A stretch of DNA of 5,252 nt from Gammaproteobacteria bacterium (lineage in GTDB: Bacteria; Pseudomonadota; Gammaproteobacteria; SZUA-229). The notes under the pieces are model-generated. The model was not told the DNA's origin. It saw only the letters and a list, made by a program, of their open reading frames with translations, and made no database searches. The stretch lies in the NCBI GenBank assembly GCA_030641945.1, contig DAOWLL010000160.1, forward strand, positions 1 to 5,252, read 5' to 3'. Of this stretch, positions 1 through 4,806 are shown piece by piece. Position numbers and translations under genes: made by a program. Every line of letters starts with the position of its first letter. The first letter of the stretch is position 1.

Positions 1-286
1 TCTTTACATCGAGTATCCAGCCATCAAGTCCGCGCTCACTCATTTTGCTTAACGGCCTGTCTATTGCCTCAATACGCCGGGTGAATTTTTGCCATTGCTT
101 TTTACTGGCCGCTTCAGGTTTTGATGAGAAAAATGTGAAGCCGCCAAGGAATTCTTCAATTCTGCCTTTGTCTTCTTCTTTTCTGTAAGGATAGGAACCA
201 AAATACACCCCGGGATGCGGCAACGGTTCTTTATCTTCAGCCACAGAAAACAGTGAGCGGACTTTTATTGTGCTACTGCTCAACAT
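1..286 (-). CDS. N-terminus of a probable SecA-like (preprotein translocase ATPase paralogue) protein, partial
   Basis: Only the first 95 codons are visible; the frame is open to the window edge. The start is ATG at 286-284, immediately after the TAG stop of the upstream gene (TAGATG, zero spacing), with GGGG at 296-299 as a weak ribosome site 9 nt upstream. Residues 1-60 are polar and show no signal peptide or membrane segment, so the visible part looks cytoplasmic. Residues about 65-95 (WQKFTRRIEAIDRPLSKMSE, then RGLDGWILDVK) match the spacing of the SecA N-terminal segment, where a basic helix is followed by I-x-A-x-[DE], then K-[LM]-S-[DE]-x-x-L. Housekeeping SecA has this segment near residue 20-45; here about 45 extra residues precede it. 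The DEAD motor motifs lie outside the window, so identity rests on this short stretch. If correct, the product would be an ATPase driving export together with the two adaptor proteins encoded upstream. Otherwise it is an unidentified cytoplasmic protein of the same operon. Confidence 0.55.
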   Translation of the reverse strand, partial: MLSSSTIKVRSLFSVAEDKEPLPHPGVYFGSYPYRKEEDKGRIEEFLGGFTFFSSKPEAASKKQWQKFTRRIEAIDRPLSKMSERGLDGWILDVK

Positions 287-2437
287 CTACACGCGCCCCA
301 GTTCATCGAGGAACAATTGTTCGAATGAGCGATACCATTGCCATGCCATGGGTTCATAGCCATGTGTAAAACGTACAAACACACGCTGGCCAATGTTCTG
401 GTTGCTGATTAAATCAGGCAATGCGACCTCAAACTGGAAGTACTGATCTCTTGTTTTAACGCCATCCTTGTCGAAAGGATCGGTCTTTATTTTGCCGCCA
501 CCATCCAGGGCCAGCGCCTTGCTTGGCAGCCGGTAGGTTGCTGCAGGTATTTCTCTTTCTACAGCAGATTGAATTCTTTCATGCACCGCACCTTCCAGCC
601 TTAATTCAACATCACGGGTATGCTTCCTGACCAGGCCGATGGCATTTTGCGGTACGACAACGCGCACTGATACATCATCGAAATCTATGACGTAGGCTAT
701 GGGATCTCCCTGCTTCAGGTAATGCCCGTGCAGGTCTTTTGATTCAGCAATGATGAACACACCATCAACGGGGCTGGTAATCGTCATTTCCGAAATCTGT
801 TCATTCAGGCGCTGTATCTTGCCATCTAGCAGATTGATTTCTTCCAGTGTGATTTCGGATTCGACAATATCTTCCTGTACCAGGGCATCATGTTTAACTA
901 TTAACTCTTTCTTATTGGCTTCGAGTAACTTGAGCTGAGCTTTCATCAATGGGTCCTGGGTCACTATCAGGGCAGCATCCTTTTTTACATACTCGCCATC
1001 TTTAACGAGTATGTCCTGTATGAAACCATTGCTGCCCGCACGCACATGCGAGTGTTCCGGCATCCACACAACACCTTCTGCCATGGTGTTCAACGGCATC
1101 GGAATCAGGAACAGCATTGATACAACAATCGCAATCGTACCTATACTTACGGACAAGGCCCTTTCTCGCCTGTGTGACAAGGTTGGGCTTTTCAGCAAAT
1201 AGCCAATTGCTTTTAATAGCGGCAGCACCAGCTGCATAAAAATTACCCAGAACGCAAGCGCGACGCCAATGAAAAAGTATTTACCGGCAATAAACAGGGT
1301 AATCATCACCATGATCATGATCCTGTATACGAAAGCCGCCGCACCATAAAACACGAACCAGAAGCTTTCACCATCTGCAGTAACTGGCGACCTTGCCTCC
1401 TTCACATCGAATACATAGCGCTGAATGAGATAGGTGTAATATCGATTGGCCCTGTTGCCGAGTCCCGGAATTTCAATGGCATCGGCGAATACATAATATC
1501 CATCGAAACGCAGCAGCGGATTACCATTAAACAGCAGGGTTGAAACACCGCCAATCAACATGATGTTGAACAGTACATCACTAACGATTCCCTGCTGCAC
1601 ATTCAGCCATAACAGCAATGCAATAGATGCGAGCAGCAGCTCAACAATGATTCCAGCCATACCCACAATCATTCGTTGTCGCTTTGACCTGAATGATGAA
1701 GCAGCCGAAGCATCAACAAAAGGCACCGGCATTAGCACAAGCAGCATTATCCCCAGCTCGTGTACTTCACCGCCCCATTTCTTCACTGCAAAACCATGGC
1801 CGAGTTCGTGTATGCCTTTAACGAATGGATATACAAACCAGATGATGAGCAGGTTATAAGGCGAAAGTGCATGCTCCATTGCATGCTTGCTCAACACTGA
1901 CCAGTGGCGTGTCATTTCCAGAAAGGCTAACAGCATGATGACAATGCTGATGACAGCTGCTGTTTTAGTAAACAGCGGCCTCACATATGGCATCCAGCGT
2001 GTCAGCAGCCTGTCAGGATCGACCAGAGGAACTCGTACCGCAAGCGGGTTACCAAACCGGGATATAAACTGTTTTTTTCGTTCCTTGCTTCTACGATCTA
2101 TCAATTCTTCAACATCGGGCGCCAGTTCGGATAGCAGGTGGTCGGCATAATGAAGCTGGCCGAGCAACTGTATGACTTCTTCCTGGGTAGGCGCATCGTC
2201 ACCAATCGTTTCCTGCATGATTTCCCAGATGTCATTGACTGTTCGTTTCCCATTAATCAGTTTGATGAAATTGTAGGCGGCTTCATTAAAACGATGATGA
2301 CGTCCCGATGACTCATCACGCAGGATGTACCAGGTACCGTCCCGATAGACATGTTGATGAACGCGTACATGACTGCGTAAAGACAGTTTTGCCCTGGCAA
2401 CCCGGTACCAGTGTGAACTGAATAGCTGATCAGACAT
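287..2437 (-). CDS. PqqD-like / M50 site-2-protease-like / HlyD adaptor fusion membrane protein
   Basis: A 716-residue, three-part inner-membrane protein. Residues about 22-105 resemble PqqD, the small winged-helix fold that binds peptides in RiPP pathways: a beta-rich start (WYILRDESSGRHHRFN), then N-x-x-A, an INGKRTV turn and two helices. Residues about 158-450 hold several hydrophobic segments around the M50 zinc motif HELGH (H210, E211, H214) and a second motif NPLLRFDGYY (306-315) with D312 as the expected third ligand, so the catalytic residues look intact. After the last membrane segment (about 428-448), residues 455-690 form a HlyD-type adaptor: lipoyl half (AGSNGFIQDILVKDGEYVKK), short coiled-coil hairpin (about 495-550), second lipoyl half (ITSPVDGVFII) and a beta-barrel-like region. 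The start ATG lies 3 nt after the upstream stop, so translation is probably coupled; a GGTGG lies a few bases upstream. Proteins with this M50-HlyD layout are known, but the substrate is usually undefined. A proteolytic role is possible but unproven; it could instead be a peptide-handling export component. Confidence 0.88.
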   Translation of the reverse strand: MSDQLFSSHWYRVARAKLSLRSHVRVHQHVYRDGTWYILRDESSGRHHRFNEAAYNFIKLINGKRTVNDIWEIMQETIGDDAPTQEEVIQLLGQLHYADHLLSELAPDVEELIDRRSKERKKQFISRFGNPLAVRVPLVDPDRLLTRWMPYVRPLFTKTAAVISIVIMLLAFLEMTRHWSVLSKHAMEHALSPYNLLIIWFVYPFVKGIHELGHGFAVKKWGGEVHELGIMLLVLMPVPFVDASAASSFRSKRQRMIVGMAGIIVELLLASIALLLWLNVQQGIVSDVLFNIMLIGGVSTLLFNGNPLLRFDGYYVFADAIEIPGLGNRANRYYTYLIQRYVFDVKEARSPVTADGESFWFVFYGAAAFVYRIMIMVMITLFIAGKYFFIGVALAFWVIFMQLVLPLLKAIGYLLKSPTLSHRRERALSVSIGTIAIVVSMLFLIPMPLNTMAEGVVWMPEHSHVRAGSNGFIQDILVKDGEYVKKDAALIVTQDPLMKAQLKLLEANKKELIVKHDALVQEDIVESEITLEEINLLDGKIQRLNEQISEMTITSPVDGVFIIAESKDLHGHYLKQGDPIAYVIDFDDVSVRVVVPQNAIGLVRKHTRDVELRLEGAVHERIQSAVEREIPAATYRLPSKALALDGGGKIKTDPFDKDGVKTRDQYFQFEVALPDLISNQNIGQRVFVRFTHGYEPMAWQWYRSFEQLFLDELGRV

Positions 2438-2440
2438 GGT

Positions 2441-4267
2441 TTACCACCACGACCACAGTTTCAGCCGCAGCCAGTCAACCAGTTTATGCGTCCAGATCCA
2501 CAGCAATTGACGTTCGCCAATTTCGATCTTGCTGACGCCCTGCATACCTGGACGCAGGAACTCCGGTGTGTCAACCAGTGAAGCTTCCACCTGAAAATAA
2601 TTGGCGCCTTCGCCTGCTTGAGAGACGGGTGTGATCTTGTCGACAACAATTTCAAAGGTATCTTCTGCTGCAGCTGACAGTGTCAGTTCGCCTTTCATGC
2701 CTACAGACAGTTCAGCAATATCGCTTTCATCGACTTCGAGTAAGACACGATACTGGTCAAGCGGTGAAACCTTGTACAGAATCTGCCCTCTTTCCACAGG
2801 CGAGCCCAATGCACGTGTAAAATCGCCTCTGACGATTACACCTCCGATAGGTGCACTGATGACGGTGCGCTCGAGTTTTTTATCGAGGATTTCCAGTTGT
2901 GCCTGCGCCTGGTCCAGCTGCGCACGCAGAATACCGATTTGCGATCTTTCACGGCTTGCCAGCGCTTCCCTGTACTCTTTAGAAATCTGTTTTTGTTTTC
3001 CGCTCCATTTCAGCTTTTCCAGCTTCAGGTCCCTGTCATCCAGCTTTGCCAGTTCCTGGTTTATAGAAACCAGGTCACCCGGCCTTGCCGGTGCATCTTT
3101 GATATAGCCCTCTTCAGGTGCAGTAATAACACGCTCAATTGTGCCTTCAAGAACTGAATTGGCGGACACCCTGTATTCCCATTGCATAAAAGTCAGCAGC
3201 GATAACACCAGGACACTCATGGCAACACCAAATTTGAATCCCAGATGACCACGGCCCAGCATCCCGGATGCCAGGTTCTTCAACAGTTCTTTTGTCTTTG
3301 CCGGCAAGGGTCGATCGTTGAAACGCCGATATTCAAGAATCGGAGCAAACAATGCAGCCAGCTGCTCACATAACTCCACGGTTTCAGGCAGAAACGCGTT
3401 TGCCGCAGAGCTGTGTTCAAAAATTACGCCACCCACTACCTGCTCGTTATGAATCAGGGGTATGCTGCAAATATATTTACCGCCGTGATTGTTCGCCAGC
3501 TCTTCGTGAGCCTGCATCATATATCTGCTGTCATCCGCTGCAGGGTAAACCAGTGTCTCTTTTTGATCGACTGCTTCTTCAATTGCGGCTTCGATGCGCT
3601 TGATCAGGTTCTGTTTTGATTCATAGCGCGCGCTGTGTGACAGGGCATACAGCTTCACTTCGCGCCCTTCCCTGAAACCGATACTGACGCGTTCGCATGA
3701 CAACCGCGTCGCCAGCTCAGTTACCACGGATGTCGCTGCGGCTGCAGAAGTATCCTGGCATAACGCTCGCGCTGTTATCTGTAGCGCCAATGCAGCATTC
3801 TCTGATGAGCCGCTATCACTGGTTTCATTACTGCATAGAAACTGCAGCCACTTTATTGCAGCGTCAACATTCTTTAGGAAGTCCTGGGTTTTAGCAGAAG
3901 GATCATGTTGAAACTCGACACTGATCGCACCGTGAAGTTGGCGATCTATCAACAGGGGACATGTCACCAGGTAGTTTGTGCTGTTTGTAGTGGAAACCGG
4001 TTGTGCGGCATTGACAGCAACAAGGTGTTTGACTTCAGCCTCGCCCTGGTTGGCGCCGATACGTGTTACCACGGCTTTGCGCCGTTTCAGAGCGGCTTCA
4101 ACATTTTCGTGAATTAGCTCACTATGAACAAAGGATTCCGAGAAGACTTCGAACAGCTTGTACGGTCCCTTTTCTGCTTCGCCCAGGTAGACACAAGCCT
4201 GCACGACCCCCTGCATTTGCTGGCAGGCATAGCCAAACCACACTTGAACCAGCGATGGTGTAATCAT
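2441..4267 (-). CDS. GAF-domain sensor fused to a HlyD-family periplasmic adaptor
   Basis: A 608-residue protein with no signal peptide. Residues about 158-315 are a clear GAF domain (helical entry, then VSIGF, and KYICSIPLIHNEQVVGGVIFE near the end). Residues about 5-145 look like a second, divergent GAF (YLVTCPLLIDRQLHGAISVEF). A basic stretch (residues 314-346) precedes a single membrane helix (about 345-361), predicting a cytoplasmic N-terminus and periplasmic C-terminus. Residues 370-585 are HlyD-like: lipoyl half (VITAPEEGYIKDAPARPGDL), coiled coil (about 412-467), second lipoyl half (VISAPIGGVIVRGD) and beta-barrel. The tail is rich in tryptophan (W590, W592, W599, W605, W607, W608). 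The start ATG is supported by AGGA at 4275-4278, spaced 7 nt, and by a sigma70-like promoter just upstream. It is first in the operon. The adaptor role is well supported by family features; ligand sensing by the GAF part, and any effect on export, is inferred. The GAF ligand cannot be told from sequence. Confidence 0.87.
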   Translation of the reverse strand: MITPSLVQVWFGYACQQMQGVVQACVYLGEAEKGPYKLFEVFSESFVHSELIHENVEAALKRRKAVVTRIGANQGEAEVKHLVAVNAAQPVSTTNSTNYLVTCPLLIDRQLHGAISVEFQHDPSAKTQDFLKNVDAAIKWLQFLCSNETSDSGSSENAALALQITARALCQDTSAAAATSVVTELATRLSCERVSIGFREGREVKLYALSHSARYESKQNLIKRIEAAIEEAVDQKETLVYPAADDSRYMMQAHEELANNHGGKYICSIPLIHNEQVVGGVIFEHSSAANAFLPETVELCEQLAALFAPILEYRRFNDRPLPAKTKELLKNLASGMLGRGHLGFKFGVAMSVLVLSLLTFMQWEYRVSANSVLEGTIERVITAPEEGYIKDAPARPGDLVSINQELAKLDDRDLKLEKLKWSGKQKQISKEYREALASRERSQIGILRAQLDQAQAQLEILDKKLERTVISAPIGGVIVRGDFTRALGSPVERGQILYKVSPLDQYRVLLEVDESDIAELSVGMKGELTLSAAAEDTFEIVVDKITPVSQAGEGANYFQVEASLVDTPEFLRPGMQGVSKIEIGERQLLWIWTHKLVDWLRLKLWSWW

Positions 4268-4274
4268 TCCCCAA

Positions 4275-4278
4275 TCCT
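4275..4278 (-). promoter_or_regulatory. Ribosome binding site of the GAF-HlyD gene
   Basis: AGGA on the minus strand stands 7 nt before the ATG at 4267-4265. A GGGGA closer to the start is too near to function as a standard site. This supports the chosen start codon. Confidence 0.6.
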
Positions 4279-4309
4279 GAACTTGTTCTAATTATCCTGA
4301 TCAGGTATG

Positions 4310-4338
4310 AGTATAGGCAGGAATCTTCGACTATTCAG
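4310..4338 (-). promoter_or_regulatory. Candidate sigma70-like promoter of the adaptor/M50 operon
   Basis: Read on the minus strand, CTGAAT (4338-4333, 3 of 6 matches to TTGACA) and TATACT (4315-4310, 5 of 6 matches to TATAAT) are separated by exactly 17 nt. Transcription would begin near 4303, giving a leader of about 35 nt before the ATG at 4267. A perfect 10-bp palindrome, CCTGATCAGG (4296-4305), sits at the predicted start and could be an operator. The -35 is weak, so an activator may be needed. Confidence 0.5.
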
Positions 4339-4448
4339 GGCCTGCCCTTTTCGCCTGAAGATCACCCATTTCCAGGCTCTATGTTGAAATCGTGGTGAAA
4401 ACACACATCACTGGCGAAAATAGAATGGAATCCTGAATATTTTTTAAA

Positions 4449-4499
4449 CTTCAGCTTGCGCTCCGCGCCATCCTGACTATACTGACACCGCAGCTGAAG
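4449..4499. repeat. Imperfect inverted repeat, 11-bp stem with one bulge
   Basis: CTTCAGCT (4449-4456) is the exact reverse complement of AGCTGAAG (4492-4499). Skipping one T at 4457, GCG (4458-4460) pairs with CGC (4489-4491), extending the stem to 11 pairs around a 28-nt centre. The centre contains CTGACTATACTGAC, a direct repeat of CTGAC around TATA. It is not a convincing terminator, because the loop is large and only TTT followed by A residues comes after it on the minus strand. Confidence 0.5.
4456..4483 (+). promoter_or_regulatory. Weak candidate distal promoter reading toward the dikinase gene
   Basis: TTGCGC (4456-4461, 3 of 6 to TTGACA) and TATACT (4478-4483, 5 of 6 to TATAAT) are 16 nt apart. 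The leader to the start codon at 4753 would be about 260 nt. The overlapping TATAGT on the opposite strand makes direction uncertain, and the element lies inside the imperfect inverted repeat. Confidence 0.25.
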
Positions 4500-4558
4500 C
4501 TAGCTATTTATCGGATCTGTATCCTCATTGATCAACACCAGTTTCTAGTACCTTTTTA

Positions 4559-4572
4559 TTGATGTGCGTCAA
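4559..4572 (+). promoter_or_regulatory. FNR/Anr-like (CRP-FNR family) binding site
   Basis: TTGATGTGCGTCAA matches the FNR consensus TTGAT-N4-ATCAA at 9 of 10 defined positions; the only difference is G for A in the right half-site. A TACCAT element (4594-4599, 4 of 6 to TATAAT) begins 21 nt after it. This is close to the geometry of class II FNR-activated promoters, where the box is centred near -41.5. Transcription would then start near 4607. This suggests oxygen- or redox-responsive control of the plus-strand dikinase gene; it is a sequence match only. Confidence 0.5.
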
Positions 4573-4583
4573 CTTTCATGTTC

Positions 4584-4598
4584 CGATAATCATTACCA
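4584..4598 (+). promoter_or_regulatory. Fur-box-like 7-1-7 heptamer pair
   Basis: CGATAATCATTACCA matches the 7-1-7 Fur model TGATAAT-N-ATTATCA at 12 of 14 defined positions. It covers the putative -10 of the FNR-type promoter, where a repressor would block polymerase. AT-rich DNA yields such matches by chance fairly often, and dikinase is not a classic iron-regulated gene. Confidence 0.3.
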
Positions 4599-4653
4599 TT
4601 TGCTTGTTCAGTCAGTGAATATATTGTTTATCTATACCCAACGCCGGGTTTTA

Positions 4654-4682
4654 TTCACACAATCGTAATATTTCGCATTAAT
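4654..4682 (+). promoter_or_regulatory. Candidate proximal sigma70-like promoter of the dikinase gene
   Basis: TTCACA (4654-4659, 5 of 6 to TTGACA) and ATTAAT (4677-4682, 4 of 6 to TATAAT) are 17 nt apart. The predicted start of transcription is near 4689, inside the adjacent dyad, leaving a leader of about 64 nt. Confidence 0.4.
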
Positions 4683-4702
4683 AATAACGACGTGGTTATT
4701 AT
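4681..4702. repeat. Near-perfect 22-bp dyad, possible operator or leader hairpin
   Basis: ATAATAAC (4681-4688) is the exact reverse complement of GTTATTAT (4695-4702). The centre, G-ACGT-G, is itself palindromic apart from one G/G position on each side, so 10 of 11 dyad pairs match. It overlaps the -10 and predicted start of the proximal promoter candidate, the usual place for a repressor site. No regulator family is recognised from it. Confidence 0.5.
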
Positions 4703-4738
4703 AGCCACTGAATATTGGCTGATGATGTCGGCCACATT

Positions 4739-4745
4739 GGGGAGA
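4739..4745 (+). promoter_or_regulatory. Ribosome binding site of the dikinase gene
   Basis: GGGGAGA lies just upstream of the first ATG, with GGAG (4741-4744) spaced 8 nt from position 4753. The next in-frame ATG, at 4780, has no such site, which favours the first. Confidence 0.75.
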
Positions 4746-4752
4746 AACATTG

Positions 4753-4806
4753 ATGAATACCAGTGCCACAAATACACAAATGGATACCAGCGCTACAAAT
4801 ACACAA
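4753..4806 (+). repeat. Tandem duplication of 27 bp spanning the dikinase start codon
   Basis: Copies at 4753-4779 and 4780-4806 are directly adjacent, in frame, and identical at 24 of 27 positions. Two of the three differences are silent (AGT/AGC and GCC/GCT); the third changes Asn to Asp. Each copy carries its own ATG. The duplication lengthens the N-terminus by nine residues ahead of the conserved enzyme core. Confidence 0.9.

Larger units (their letters stand above)
4268..4752. other. Divergent intergenic regulatory region without a gene
   Basis: About 485 bp lie between the two divergent start codons. No convincing coding frame with a ribosome site is visible on either strand. The stretch is AT-rich compared with the flanking genes and contains promoter-like elements for both directions, several inverted repeats and two sites resembling known regulator boxes; each is listed separately. 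TTGATCAA at 4528-4535 is an additional short palindrome of unknown meaning. Its length exceeds what two simple promoters need, so it may host several regulators or an unrecognised small RNA. Confidence 0.8.

Noticed and set aside
750..2150. Plus-strand open frames of 62-99 codons (at 750-938, 1011-1202, 1560-1859, 1887-2150)
   Set aside because: They lie antisense to the well-supported PqqD-M50-HlyD gene, are Ser/Thr/Ile-rich shadow translations, and show no recognisable domain or ribosome site.
2461..2655. Minus-strand 64-codon frame overlapping the end of the GAF-HlyD gene
   Set aside because: An out-of-frame shadow of the beta-barrel and tail coding sequence. No frameshift is suggested, because the main frame stays domain-consistent to its TAA stop.
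2631..4263. Plus-strand open frames of 65-158 codons across the GAF-HlyD gene
   Set aside because: Antisense shadows of a gene with clear GAF and HlyD domains. The longest (2631-3107) is a low-complexity serine-rich translation of the coiled-coil coding region.
4337..4351. AGGGC-CT-GCCCT followed by TTTT as a possible terminator
   Set aside because: The loop of 2 nt is too small for the full stem and the T-run is short. It overlaps the candidate promoter, and no plus-strand gene ends there.
4528..4535. TTGATCAA as a second FNR-type site
   Set aside because: The two half-sites are fused without the required 4-nt spacer, so it is only a short palindrome.
4716..4734. TGGC...GCCA inverted repeat in the ppdK leader as a riboswitch or leader hairpin
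   Set aside because: The stem is only about 4 bp, with no further supporting structure or recognised riboswitch motif.
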